A stretch of DNA of 64,000 nt. Origin: Sipunculus nudus (taxonomy: Eukaryota > Annelida > Sipuncula > Golfingiida > Sipunculidae). The notes beneath the pieces are model-generated. The model ran no database searches. It saw nothing but the letters and a program-made list of their open reading frames with translations, and was not told where the DNA came from. Each line of letters opens with the position of its first letter. The first letter of the stretch is position 1. Location: NCBI GenBank assembly GCA_026874595.1, contig CM049310.1:84979056-85043055 (forward strand), given 5' to 3'. A program made the position numbers and the translations under genes. This document shows, piece by piece, positions 22,922 to 35,639 of the stretch.

Positions 22922-24414
22922 ATGCTGAAAACACAGATGTTGTTTATTGATGGTGATGGGGAGAGATTGGTAGAGTTTATAAATGAAACTTAAAAGGCAC
23001 TATATATTTTTTATACGATGCTACCTTTCTCTATAACAATGACGTTTAATTGATTAGGAACGTGTGACACTGGAAATGCGGGACGTAGAGGGAAAGTAAC
23101 TTTAAATAAAGGCATGTTCTTTATCTTAAGATAAATACTGATTGGAACATACCTTTTATTATAGCATAATCACTTTGGTTAGTTCTTTCTGTAATGTAAT
23201 TGTGACGAAGAGACTATATATCGCGCATCGAATCGCTTATATTTAAACACCCCCCGCGAATGGTTCGCCATTCATATTCACGTTAGGGTTCGCTCTCGCG
23301 TCTGGGTTTATTATGGCAACGTAACTTAAAAGTTCACTAGACTTCCTTGTAAATGTTAAACAACAGTAAGTGATCTCCATTCATCCACGCGTTTTATCGG
23401 ACCATAGTTCCATGCCTTTATCTGTGTGTAAAGTTCAAGATCAAAAGAAAAGAAGGCATGTATAAGCTCAGATGTAAGAAAATAACGGATCGCGGCGGTG
23501 ATAAATACATTTTACAAGGACTACACATTTCGTCTAAGTCACTCCTGCCTCTACATTGAAAATATAGATAAACATAAACATGAATATCAGTACAGTGAAT
23601 TACTAACTCAAGGTGACTTATATAGGACTGCAACAACAAAAATCCAAAAACAAATAAATAATATATGGCTGCTGTGGTCAGGGAGATATATGACAGGACT
23701 CAACCACCGTGGATGGTGAATTCGAAACCCAGTCGAGAAGCGGTGGATTTTTAACGATCGGTCTGACCAATGTTGAGTGCTCTGAAGTCTTAATAGGAAA
23801 GCTGTGCCCTCCCATTACTTACAAACGAGTACGTATTTGGGGCGTAATCGGTGATATAACCTAGGAATATAGATGTCACCCACCCAAGACCCACAGGTGG
23901 GGTTGTTACCAAGGATCTGCTTAGCAACTGGATAAAATGAGAGGACGCTTGCCTGGGCAACAGCCCTGTTACGTCTTGAACTGTCTAAATCTTAAATAGA
24001 ATTCTGTAGGTAAACCATTGCTTGAATAACGGAGGTGGATACATCATTCTAAAATTTAAATAAAAAGTACATACAATTACTAAATCGAAGCCTACATATA
24101 TCAGGGATCCATTGAGTCTTCTATAACTACGTATATGACTTACGAATAACATGTCAAAGGACTCGTTGAATAAAAAGGGGCATCAAAATATATCTACAGC
24201 GAAATAACCTTATCTTTGTGTTTTATATTCCGTTTATAATTTCAAATTAGGAATAGCCATGCCAACAAAACATGTAACAGTATTTCGCATATTATTATGT
24301 AAATATATTGAAGAGATTGTTGTTGAGACTACACGGGCTGGTTATTCTAACACCAGGTTATCAGTATTTATCTTTTATGGATATTTCCAAAGAAAAGCCT
24401 GTTTCTTGGTGTTG
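21779..24414. other. No gene recognised
   Basis: Mixed sequence with a GA microsatellite at 22891-22920 and a CpG-richer patch at 23220-23345. That patch includes a short perfect hairpin (GAATGG-TTCG-CCATTC, 23258-23273). Open frames near 23418-23719 overlap on both strands without family features. Confidence 0.5.
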
Positions 24415-24433
24415 TATATATATATTTACACCC

Positions 24434-24482
<49 letters not shown>
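24415..24482. repeat. TA microsatellite
   Basis: Interrupted (TA)n tract, followed at 24525-24566 by a GC-rich scrap (GGGGTGGGGCGCCCCCCC...CGCCCCTGAG) that looks like a fragment of an interspersed element. Confidence 0.85.
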
Positions 24483-24484
<2 letters not shown>

Positions 24485-24739
24485 ATTAGACTAAATGAAA
24501 TTCCGAAAGGACGGCGAGTACTGGATGCGACCGGGGTGGGGCGCCCCCCCTCGCTTCGCCCCTGAGTTTTATGAAAATTATATAAAATTAGACTTTCGGC
24601 TATAACTTGTGATTGCCTGCGCGTTCATTCATAAAATGCTGCAAACCCTACAACGCTTTTAACGGATGTGACAAATGCAAACAGGAAGGAGTTGGGATGA
24701 ATAAGACTGTTTACCGAGAAACTGATTTGTTTGTCCTGT

Positions 24740-25690
24740 ATGTATATGCAGAGGTGTTGCAATTCCAACCATTTCCTCCCCACTAACACCCCCCCCCCCC
24801 ACCCCCCCCCCCCCCACCCCCCGTTGAGTCATTGCAACTGTGCACTGGGGACAGTAGTTTTATTGCAAATGTATAACTTTTATTCAATGAAAATTAGTAT
24901 AAAAAAATTAAGATATGATAAGAACATATATTTTTGCCTTAGGAGAAGGGGACATAAAGTGAACATCTGCCTCAGCAGAATGGAAAATGAGGGATCAGCT
25001 TCATTTGTCCTGTATGTAAATGTAGGGGGTTTTTATTTTCACAATTCCCCCTCCGCTGCCATTGAGTCCTTGCACCTGTGCACTAGGGACATTAGTTTTA
25101 TTGCAAATGTATACATTTTTTTCAACTAAAAATAGTATAAGAAAAAAATTAAGATCTGATTAAAAATATATTCTTGCGTCAGGAGAAAGGGACATAAAGT
25201 GAACAGCTCTGTCTGTCCATCATCTGTCTGTTTTTCATTAAGTATATAATAAGTATGAACTCTTTTCGTATAAGCACTGCTGAAATAACTTTATTATGTT
25301 GTATGTGTATAGATTTAAGCTTGAGATTTGTCTTAAATGTGAAAATAACTGTTATATGGACACGTAATATTGCAAATGTAAAATAAATATAAACTTGAAA
25401 AACGATTCGATATAATAAAAATTATCTACTGCATTTGCTCATTATTTTCCTGCCAAGCAATATGGAAGATAAAGTGATCAGCTTTGTTTGTCTACCTGTC
25501 AGTCTGTTCATATTTCAATATTCACCAATTGCGAATCTTTTCTTGTAAGCACTTTTTGAATTAAATTTCATATCCTGTATGTATTCACAAAGATGTAACT
25601 CTCAACACTCCTCACCCACAATCAAGTCCTCGCGCCTGTGCACTGGGGACATTTAGTGATTATTACAACTGTATACATTCAATTATAACA
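24740..25690. repeat. Degenerate tandem repeat of about 238 bp
   Basis: GTGCACTGGGGACAGTAGTT at about 24840 recurs as GTGCACTAGGGACATTAGTT at about 25077. GGAGAAGGGGACATAAAGTGAAC at 24944 recurs at 25182. The spacing is 237-238 bp. A third, worn copy is visible near 25450-25690. The first copy has long C tracts (24789-24822). Confidence 0.75.
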
Positions 25691-25918
25691 TTGAAGAAAA
25701 TATTTCTTTCTCATCAATACAAACCTAGCATGTCAACCTACCATGGCCTATGTTACCTTTACCTCCAAGACATCTCCATTTGTTATTTTTTATAGATTTT
25801 TTACCTTCAAGATCAACTTCAGATGGGCACCGTGACCCATGGGTCCCTTGTTTTATAGTCCCGTCATCAGTCGTCTGTAAGATTTCTTGTAAATATGAAT
25901 GATTTTTTTAGCTCAGCT

Positions 25919-27084
25919 GACTTTCAGCCATGTTGTGCTATAGCGATGGGTCATTGTCCGTCGTCCTTCCGTCCGGCTGTCCGGCCGGCCGTTAGCAGGC
26001 ACAAATCGTAACCGCTGGACCGATAATCTTCTTTCTTTAAATCTAGGGAAGTCCTTGGAAAAATCTCTTTGGAAACCTTAAATTAGGTCTCTATTACCAA
26101 TATCCTCCAAGCTATGTGGCTCTGAAGTAGCCCCCCCCCCAGAATAATTGAAAATTGATACAAAAGCTCCAGTATAAGAAAACTAATGCATTGATCACCA
26201 TAATTCTTTGCATGCATATTGATCACGGAGTGTTTTATCTGTTCCTGTAGACTGGAGGCACCACCTGGATTTTTTTCGAATTTACACATTTATTTCTCTA
26301 TTTTTGTTACGTTCAAAGATGCGGTGGCCGATTAACAGGGCACAAATCGTAACCATTCGATCTAGAATCTTCTAACTGAACATCCAGCTATGGGGCTCTG
26401 AAGTACCCCCCCCCCCCAAGTATCCGAACAACTATAATGAATTGATTACCATGATTCTTTGCATGCATATTGATCATGGAGTGTTTCATCATTTTGAAAA
26501 CGAGTGGCGCTATCTGGATTTTTTTTCGAATTTTTACACATTTTTTTCTCTACTTTTTGTTATGCTTTTAAAGATGCGGTCATCCGTTAACAGGGCACAA
26601 ATCGTAAACACTGGATCTGGAATCTTTATACTTGACATCCAGGGAGGTCCGTGAAAAGAATCTATGGAAACCTGAATTAAGATCTCTGTGATCCATGTTC
26701 TCCTAGCTATGGGGCTTATAAGACAGAATAATTGAAAATTTGATACAAAAGCAGGGCACAAATCTTAACCACTGGATCTAGTTTGTACTTTTTAGCTCAG
26801 CTGATAAAAAAATCCTTGCAATCTTTAAATAAGGTCATGGTGATCTATATTCGGCAAGCTGTGTTCTGTAAACATCAGTTTCACTATTTGAACCAGCAGC
26901 AAATGTTCAGTCATGCCTTTTATCACTATTTTGCCCTGAACCATCAATTGATGTGCTTTATGCGTACAAATCTTCCCACCCCTCCCCAAAATTTTAACAA
27001 CAATCATCTATTCTAAATAAGACAACAGTTGTAAAAATCAGGTCGTTATCTCATGCTTGTCAGCTGAGCGTCATGACCCATGGG
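25919..27084 (+). repeat. Long degenerate interspersed repeat, second copy
   Basis: Same family as 2262-4076 in the opposite orientation. It starts AGCTCAGCTGAC with a GTCCGTCGTCC run and ends GTCAGCTGAGCGTCATGACCC followed by ATGGGTCACTTGT. The GCTCAGCTGAC ends are inverted repeats. Internal blocks (GGCACAAATCGTAACC, TTCTTTGCATGCATATTGATCA) recur every 250 bp or so. The end word TGACCCATGGGTCA is a perfect 14-bp palindrome. Isolated copies of this end are seen near 25836 and 57211. Confidence 0.65.
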
Positions 27085-27482
27085 TCACTTGTCTTTTAAA
27101 AAGTATTGCATTTTCCCCCTCAAATGTGTAACAAAAGTTGATTCCACCCAGTGCTTGAATGAGATTACATCTGTGGAAATCTATGATAATCGTGACTCCT
27201 GTCACATACGAGCTAAGGAGGATTTTTCCTCAAATTTGACACACAAGAGGTTTCCTTCCAGTGTCAGCAGTTGGAAAACTGGTGACTTGTGACCTTGATC
27301 TTCAAGGTCAAATTCGCAGAATTCTAGGATGATTTCATTTAACCCCCTAACTGTTGAGATATTTTCGTTAACATTTGGGGATGGGGGTCCATTGGAATTC
27401 GAGACATTCTACTGTATAAATTTATTCTTTTATTATGTGTGAATAATTTTCAAAATACTAAATAATGGCTCTTTTGTTTTAG

Positions 27483-27634
27483 CTTGTGTGAAGACATTTA
27501 ACACAGAAGATCGAATAACGCCCATAAGAGCCAAGGAGGATGTTTCTTACACCTGTCCTATCAGAAGTGTCCACACAAAAAGAGGTCTTTTTGGCCAATG
27601 CGTATACGGGACTAAGGCGGGCAGCAATAAGTGA
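27483..27634 (+). pseudogene. Truncated Ig-like exon candidate, plus strand
   Basis: A strong acceptor (GGCTCTTTTGTTTTAG) precedes 27483. In phase 1 the frame reads CVKTFNTEDRITPIRAKEDV then SYTCPIRSV and GQCVYG before TGA at 27632-27634. The KEDVSYTCPI string fits the A'/B strands of an Ig domain with its first Cys. The rest of the domain, including the D-x-G-x-Y-x-C motif, is absent. It is either a partial exon using the weak GTGAAC donor at 27631 or, more likely, a relic. Strand and sequence differ from the Ig exons at 4-17 kb. Confidence 0.35.
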
Positions 27635-27757
27635 ACGGAGTAGTATTCATATATACGATACATCGTGTGTCACATTCAGTACAACCTGAGATACTGTGAA
27701 ACATTAGGAATAAAATTTATAATTTCGTATGTCTTTTCTGATTTTTATGTTGTGTAT

Positions 27758-27760
<3 letters not shown>

Positions 27761-27806
<46 letters not shown>
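27761..27806. repeat. GA microsatellite
   Basis: (GA)n tract of about 46 bp directly before the 180-bp satellite. Confidence 0.95.
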
Positions 27807-27808
<2 letters not shown>

Positions 27809-28392
27809 ATGGTGATATCACAGAAGGAATACCATGTAACCTCAGAATGTGACATCTCTGTGACATCAAGAGAGAGATATCACGGTTATATCACAATATG
27901 ATCACCATGTAACCTCAGCATGTAACACCACTGTGTCATCTGTGTGAGGTTACAAATTTACGTCACAGTGAGGTCACACCATGAGGTCTGTGTGAGATAA
28001 TATGGGATGTCATTGTGACATCACCATGTGATATTTCTGTGACATCAAGAGAGAGAAATCAAGGTGAAATCACAGTATGATCACCTTGTGACATCAGCGT
28101 GTGACATCACTTTGTCACCAGTGTGAGGTTACAGATGTCATGTCACAGTGAGGTCACATTGTTGAGGTCTGTGTGAGATAATATGTGATGTCATTGTGAC
28201 ATTAGCCTGTGATATCGGTGTGACATCAAGAGAAAGAGATCAAGGTGAAATAACAGTATGATCACCATGTGAAATCAGCATGTGACATCACGGTGTCACC
28301 AGTGTGAGGTTACAATTTTCATGTCACAGTGAGGTCACACCATGAGGTCATGTGAGCTAATCTGTGATGTCATGGTGATATCAGTGTGATGT
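27807..28392. repeat. 180-bp satellite array, about 3.2 units
   Basis: GTGACATCAAGAGA recurs at 27861, 28040 and 28221, a period of 179-181 bp. The units are made of short words such as GTGATATCAC, TGACATCA, TGAGGTCA, GATCACCATG and TGTGAGGTTAC. Divergence between units is greater than in the 112-bp array, but the TGAnnTCA style is the same. No coding frame. Confidence 0.9.
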
Positions 28393-31184
28393 CAAATTCC
28401 CAACTGGGGTGGTAAATCAAAGAACACAATAGGAATTCAGCATCTAAGGAAGTTTAATGAAGCGTCAGAATTTGCCTCAAATATTATTATTGTAAAAATG
28501 AGTGGGACACATGCCTAACAGTGTTTTAATAACCGCCTTACCCTTTGCGGGAGGTATAACGTACACACACACATTGGCATCGGGCAGGTCACTCCTGTAA
28601 TGGCTCAGGTAGACCGCTTGGTATTTGCGGCCTGCTAAGAATGGTATTTACTACTCGTGCCATTTTCTCAACCCGCTTAAACACCTCAGCGTTCATTCCC
28701 GGATAATGCGCATCTCCTCACACAACAAGTAATACAGACACCGTAAATTTGCTAGATTTCACTTAAGAAGTTGGCGTGCGTGCCATATTTGCTTTTATAA
28801 AGAATATATGCATATCACAAATCCATGAGTCACCATTTTTAACCATTCAAGAAAATACAAAGAGGAACAATCAAATTTCAACTGTAGGAATTTCAAAGGA
28901 ATCATTAATTTATTTTATTTCATTAAATGCAAACATTGGACCAAACGTTACGATAACAGTAATGATGAAAAACGTTATAATCAGTAGTTTAGTAAAAATC
29001 TATAATACTAAAACCACTTAGAAATATCAATTAATTCAATGACGCAGATTACCTAGTATAACTCATCTTATTTGCCATTAAATGGACGGGATTGGTAGTG
29101 CTAATGCACTACAGATCAAATAACAAAATAAACACTATCACTTGAATCCCTTTCAGCCTAATTTATCAATTAGCAAATTGACAATAAATAAATAGAAAAC
29201 ATTTCAAGCTTTTAAATCACAGAGATAATATATAATTAGGTACCTAGATTATTGGCCTTAGTGGCACACAAGTTAAGATACTGTCACTTGCATGTATTTC
29301 ATGGAGGTCATCTGAGAATTCAAGGTGAGCACCGTCTATCGCGAGAGAAAAGACTCGTATCAAAATGTAAGCTCAAAGGCGAGCACTGGGTACATGAAGG
29401 GCCCAGTGCATGTGGCCTGTGCATGCAGTACAGAGGTCTGGCAGATTTAGACACATTTTTGGAAGTATCAAGTTTAAATCTAGCTGTATCAATCCAGTTT
29501 TGTCTGAGATGAACATTAATGCATTGTGAATCATATAGGAAAGTAAAAAACGCTTAATTCCTCGTCTGTTGGTTGTAATATATAAGAAATAGACAAGTCA
29601 AAAGTATTATCCAGTTTGAATTTGTCGATACAGATCACATAACTGGGTCACATGGGTAAAGAGGGTGGAGCCAATTAACAGTAAACATAAATAGAGTCAT
29701 GTGCTTTCTCTGGTAATGTAGATGTACCCCTTAAAGGGTGCTGTGTTGTAGCTTCATGTTGATGTGGTCCAAAAAATATCTTACACGTTTCAGAATAACA
29801 ATAATTAGCCTGATTCCTTTAGCAGGTTAGTAGTCATGCACAAAGAGCCAAGGCACTTATAACATAGTTCGGGGTCACTGAGACTTTCACTGACAGCGTC
29901 CTGTTATCTTCAACACCCGTCTCCATGTCTTTCATCAGTTGTATCATGATATGATAACATCCTCTTGGCCGGTATGTACATGTATATCCTCAAGGACATG
30001 GCCCTACATGAGCAAACTTTACTACTTGCTGAAAATACGATTCTCAATGCTCAAAAAGCATTGGAATGCGAGATACTACTCTTCATTGTTTAATTTATGT
30101 AGAGTACTCATGTTTATTTACTGATGTGTTGAGCTAATATACCCTGTCATACAGGATGCTGACCAGTCTGAGACAAAAATGTCTTGGATAGGGAGTCTGC
30201 ATGCAAACTCACAGGACTGTTTGCACTTTGAAGTCTTAACATGCTTGTGGAGAAATTGATTGAAGCTATTTAAACTATGTGATTAAAAAAGAACGGTGTT
30301 TTACAAAAGTTAAAACAAATAAAAAATACAGTGAAAGAACCTAAAGCAAAAATTAAGTAACCTGACATATAGAACTGTAAGATTAAGCGGTTTCTAGTAA
30401 AACTCACTGGTATTGGACAGTTAAAACTGGAATTAATCAGTTGACCAGTCTTTGATAATTGATAATATGGCTGAACCATCCAAAGACGAAGTTTAAGCAA
30501 GTTTTAATCATCAGGTAGAATACATCTAGGAGCACAGCTATCTCTTCTAGCCCGACATATCACACAATTTATGATGATGTTTATCAACAGAACTCTTTGC
30601 TTGCACTGATTGACAGTGAAGGATGACTTGCTTTATTGTAGTGAACTGGAGGCAGGTCCTACTCCTTTAAGGGTGAACTGTAGGCCTAAAAATTGTTTTA
30701 TTCGCTCGCTGGATTCAGCATTAACAGCTACCCCGTTTAGCCAAATGATAGTTTATGACAGTGAGGCAACCATTTGAAATAAAAGAAATTAGCCAAAGGA
30801 AGTGGTTTTATAGTAGAAAATTAATTGGATTTCGCATTGCAAAAAAAAAAATGTTGAGATGGAAAATCTAAAGCAAAGCTCCCGGTATTGGGATTACGGC
30901 TCCTTATTCTACCGAGATTCATCATGAATGCAATCCGTGGGCGACTGTCAGTGTATTATGTGTGTATAGATGGGTATATTACCCATGTCTAACAAAAAGT
31001 TACATCGAACACTTGCATGAAGTAAAGATGAAAAAATATTGATAACTAATGTTTAAAAATGTGTACCCTGCACATGGTGTCAAACATCATGTTCAGCATC
31101 AACAATCAATTTCAAAGTACCTTCACAAAGGACGTTTTCTATATTTTCTGTATTTAGGTAAAAAAAAGTGCATAATTTGTAACC
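28393..31184. other. No gene recognised
   Basis: Nearly 2.8 kb of AT-rich sequence. A plus-strand frame at 29252-29512 contains a donor-like AAG|GTGAGC but no acceptor or family features. A minus-strand frame at 30270-30500 has a hydrophobic run (GYLIFALGSFTVFFICF) but no phase-compatible acceptor. Confidence 0.5.
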
Positions 31185-31620
31185 CGATGAGATTCTTTCA
31201 CTGATATTTGCATAGTGTATGCCCTGCTTATTTCTCAGGAAGGATTGGACATATCAGCCTGATATTGTGCATATCTATACATCTCGGATAGCTTAAATTG
31301 TCTTAAACAAGACTTGTGGCGCCACCTACAATAAATATTGCACAGTGTTACTTTCTGCTAATTTCCCAGGAGTGATTTGACAAATCAGTCTGAAATTTTG
31401 CATGTCCATTCACCTCGGATTGGCTTGCTGTATACAAAACTTGCGGCCCCACCTACAATTGTTTTCGGGTTGCATGCATCTGTGCACATAGCTCAAGAGT
31501 GGTTTGAATTATCTTGCTGAAATTTTACAATGCCATACATCTCTGATGTCTCATACACAAGACTACTGGTGCCTACTAAATTTGTCAGTATTTCAGGAGT
31601 AATGTTTGTGTAATAAGTGC
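31185..31620. repeat. Degenerate tandem repeat of about 135 bp
   Basis: Blocks of the form CAGGAnnGATTnGACAnATCAGnCTGAnATT, then CATCTCGGAT and CTTGnGGCnCCACCTACAA, recur three to four times with strong divergence. Non-coding. Confidence 0.65.
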
Positions 31621-31984
31621 TTTTACTCAGGTTTAAAAGTGATTAGTACTTGCATTGAACATATTTTGTTTTGTATTGATTTGGATCGCCTCTGAGTGGT
31701 TATAAGGGTTCTCCAGCTATATACCTCTCCTCGATATTTAGTCGATATTTATACCAAGTCCCACTTTTTTTCTAAACATGATCTTGCATGGGTATTGTCA
31801 TCATTCTTTCGTGATGGAAATTAATTAGTTTTTGCTCAAAATGGAGAAAACGCGCCTTATTCCTTGAAACAGTTCCCAAATCTTACTGCGTCGATATATG
31901 TGAACCCCCTCCCTATTGAAAGCAAACGGGTAAATCTGGCTGGCAGGGGAACAGAGATAGTATTTTATTTTTCATTAAATTAAT

Positions 31985-32160
31985 ATATTGTTAAGATAGG
32001 CTTTAAGTAGTGTAACACGACTACTTTACGACCTGGAAAGCTTCCAAGGTTTTTGGTTAAAGAGAAAGTCTGATAAGAAAACAATTTATATGATACTATC
32101 CTCAGTATAAATTGACCTAACTGTCAAGTAAAGGTTAATGCGCAATATTTTATAAAGTTG
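31985..32160. repeat. Segmental duplicate, block A copy 1
   Basis: TGTTAAGATAGGC...TAAATTGACCTAACTGTCAAG...AAAGGTTAATGC matches 36783-36950. It is the first of three collinear blocks shared between 32-35 kb and 36.8-38.4 kb. Confidence 0.65.
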
Positions 32161-32426
32161 ACTCAAACTATTTTTGCGCTCGATATGCGTTTATTCTATC
32201 TGTTACATGTACAGGTAGGTTTCCAAGCAGACGTCAAGAGAATGTGGTTGACTTTTTTCCTTCCTACACTTAACTTTATTCTCTAAATTAGCTTATGCAG
32301 TGATGAATATTTATCACGTTGAACCTTAGGCTTCCTGATTTCAAACAAGAAAACCATGAAAGCGCACATTTCAGCCAAGTCTTCTCACACTCCAAGTAGA
32401 ATCTAGCAAACAGAATGGGAACTAGC

Positions 32427-32630
32427 CAGAAGCGGATCCGGGGGGGGGGGGGGGTCCAGGGGGTCCGGACCCCCCCTTTTCATCAGAAACAACGTTTTTT
32501 TAAGGGCTTCAGACAAGATTTTGCCGACTGGACCCCCCCTTTTTCAGACCTTAGGACCTTTTTTTTTAGGGTTTTCACTTGTCCTCCTGGGTTGGACCCC
32601 CCCTTTTCCTAAATCCTGGATCCGCCCCTG
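32427..32630. mobile_element. 204-bp MITE with CTAGC target duplication
   Basis: Inverted ends CAGAAGCGGATCC (left) and, reverse-complemented, CAGGGGCGGATCC (right), flanked by CTAGC at 32422-32426 and 32631-32635. The interior has G and C tracts flanking GGACCCCCCC blocks. The frame across it is not a gene. Elements ending in GGATCCGCCCCTG are common in marine invertebrates. The superfamily is uncertain, since a 5-bp duplication does not fit the 8 bp of hAT. Confidence 0.75.
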
Positions 32631-32639
32631 CTAGCTGAT

Positions 32640-34429
32640 GCGATACCTGCATTCCGTTACATATAAGTATGTGCGAGTAATTCAAACAATATTATATATA
32701 TATATATATCAGATTATATATATTAAATTGATTCTGTATATGTTTGAAATGAGATTGAAACCATTGTAATGAAGCGTAAGGATATTTCTATACACGTATT
32801 TGGGTATATTTTTTAAATTCCCTTTTATGACACAATTAAATGTGGAGCATATTATTCGAAAATTAAATAAAATGCAAACAAATGTTATCAGCAGCCTTGA
32901 ACACCTGGAAGAAAGCCTTCCAAAGTGCTCAATATCATGTTTTGCTCAAAACTGGTTGGCATTGTGCCCATTTTAATTTCAGGGAGCTAAAATACTTCGA
33001 AGAATAAAGGTCACAACCATCTTATTTAGGTGACAAAGGAGAAATTATATGTAACTCCATTTATTTCAAGTTAGATGTTTGTACCTTCCATTACCGTAAC
33101 ATGACAAGCGATTGACGACTGGTTTGCGACTTGTTGGTGACCGACTGGTAACCGATCTTTTTGCCGAAAATCGGCCTGGGATTGAAAGTTTATGTGCACT
33201 TCGGACGGCGATCATTTTTTTACGTTTGCTGATCAGGCAACTACACTGAACACCAGATTGAGACCTGAGGCAAAATCGGAAGAGCCATCCCCAGGTGTTG
33301 CAAACCAGTCGTTGATAATCACCGATTACGATCACAAGGTTTGAGACCATGACTAGTGTATCTGAGACTGAGAATATACCCATTTTTTTTAGCTCCAGGA
33401 CAGATGAATACTATGATAACGGTTTTCTAAGTTAAAACTGTCACTAGGTTTTATTGACACCATTAAACTGTTTCCTGTGTTCAAGGAATGCATATTAACC
33501 ATCGCAATCAGTTTAAAATTGGCCAAGGGTTGTACTCTGTGAAACATTCGGGCCATAGCGGTCGCATGATTGATCTATATATAATCATTGTTCTAACCAT
33601 TATTTTAAAGAGTTTATTTAACATTTGATTTATATACCTCAATTCACGTATTGAGCGCCCCTGTCGTAATAAGAGCCCCTTGGAATTTCGAGAGATATTT
33701 TATTAGAAAACGGAAGGGATGAGACATTCTCAGTTTAACATTTTGCCGATTTTAATTGAAAGAATTTCGTGATTTCGTGATACCCGTGTTTGAAACCTAC
33801 CAGTCCCTCCTAGGCCACAGAAAAAATTGCTTGTTTTGGCAAATGGAAACCGTGTTTGCTTTTCAGCAAATAAAAGCGGAAATCATAAAAGCATAAACTG
33901 TATAGTTTATCAGTAATGTTAACATATGAATTGTCTCTTGGTCATTTCGTTTGACCGTGTCAACAAAGCTCTTATTTGGGCAACTTCGGCCGTTATCGAG
34001 CCTCACAGTTACCGACCTGATGGAAATAATTAGTTAACGCAAAAATCATAAGGTCAATGGCTGTTACGTCTTATCATCTTACGGCATCCCCTGTATTCAT
34101 CATGGCGAGTTAATGCTATGGAAATGACAAAAACTCTTCGGATGTGTAACTTCATAATTTAACAGATCGTCAGTGAATATCAATTTAAACACCGTGCCTC
34201 ATTGAAAAAAATAAATACGTTAAAAATGTCGGCGGACAATGTCTCTTAATGCAAATAAACTGTCAACAATAGAATGATTTAATTCATATTCTTTTACAAT
34301 CATCAGTAGGGCTTTAAGGGGTATAAAAATGTTTGTTAATAATCAATTTTGAGAGCGCCCGGGGAGCTCATTCCGTCAATACGGTCTATGTTATTTCAGA
34401 ACAAAGTTATATTTGCACCGGTACCGTGC
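32640..34429. other. No gene recognised
   Basis: AT-rich sequence with a small TA tract near 32694-32710. At 33095-33340, GCGACTTGTTGGTGACCGACTGG-like sequence may be part of another worn interspersed repeat. No supported coding region. Confidence 0.45.
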
Positions 34430-34855
34430 GGGACTCGATGAGACCACCTAACCACGTTTACGGATAGATTGCCGTATCATAGCATTGATATGTGAGATCC
34501 GCCACTCTCGGTTTGTTCAAACAATATTGGACCCGGGGTCGTTTGATTCGTGTCGTAATGTAGATCGCTAACTCTTATAAAGATACTTTCGAGCAGCATA
34601 AAGACCGCAGGGGTCAATATCCAGACAACTACGCATGAGAATACATGAACTGGTCAGATGCCAAATTAATAATCTTTGCATGTGTAAATGGGCGGTGATT
34701 GTGATAAAATATAAGACTCTCTTGAGAATAACGAACATGTTATTGTACATTTATATTATATTTAAGTATACAATAAAAACTTTTAAAACACAAAGATACA
34801 GGTTGCACAAAATATGTAAAATCCTCTGTCACTAATAAGTCAGGTATTATTAAAA
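34430..34855. repeat. Segmental duplicate, block B copy 1
   Basis: GAGACCACCTAACCACGTTTACGGATAG and TATCCAGACAACTACGCATGAGAA match 36966-37420 over some 400 bp. Frames in it are not conserved in the other copy, so it is non-coding. Confidence 0.75.
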
Positions 34856-35006
34856 AAAAACAAGAACATACACTGTATCAGGCTTTTCGATTTCCTCCAT
34901 GTTAGACTTATAGCATAGGTTTACTTATACTTCAAGCCATATATGTACATTTTAAAACTTATAGACCAGTGAGACCGGAACACCTGACCGCAAATAGCTA
35001 TCCTAT

Positions 35007-35010
<4 letters not shown>

Positions 35011-35056
<46 letters not shown>

Positions 35057-35125
35057 TCACATAAGACATCCAGTATATTGGCCGGTGTTTGACATTTCTA
35101 TAACAAGAGCATCGCAGGAGTAAGA
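35011..35125. repeat. TA microsatellite and segmental block C copy 1
   Basis: TA tract 35011-35054, then AAGACATCCAGTATATTGGCCGGTGTTTGACA, matching the TA tract and following sequence at 38323-38440. In this copy the TA tract is uninterrupted, the empty-site equivalent of the pogo-like insertion at 37469. Confidence 0.7.
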
Positions 35126-35639
35126 TTGCATAATACGACCGTCTCTTATATTGTGACCTTTGATCTCATTAAATATTCACTGATTTTTCAGACCATTGAG
35201 CACAGAGAAGTTAATTAAATGGCTAAACATTCATATTGTATGTTATGAATCAAATCCTATCACAGCAATATCATAAAAAAATTCTTAGTAAATATGCGTG
35301 TATTTTGCTTAGAACAGGGCTAGTCTGTGAAACTCAATTGGTAAGTATTCATAGTAACTTTAATTAAAAATAACCACATTTTGTCAAGTCATCACGTTGT
35401 CACCAGTCTTTAATCTCTGACCCCATTAAATATGGATTTTGCCGAGAATCTACCTCAGGCGTTATTATCTATACATGAATTTTATGAAAACAAATTCAAT
35501 CCCTTTAATTTTATGGCGGCAACACCAAAGTACTGGCGAAAGGACGGGAGGAAGCACACCCATACCATAATACGAGTCATTTTAGACAAGTGACTGAAAC
35601 GTCAGTGTAAAAACGCACAAAGACATCTGATTTCAGCCT

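Noticed and set aside
29252-29512. Plus-strand frame with an AAG|GTGAGC donor-like site
   Set aside because: No acceptor, no leader peptide and no family features.
32415-32612. Plus-strand open frame across 32.4-32.6 kb
   Set aside because: It coincides with the MITE at 32427-32630 and is made of its G/C tracts.
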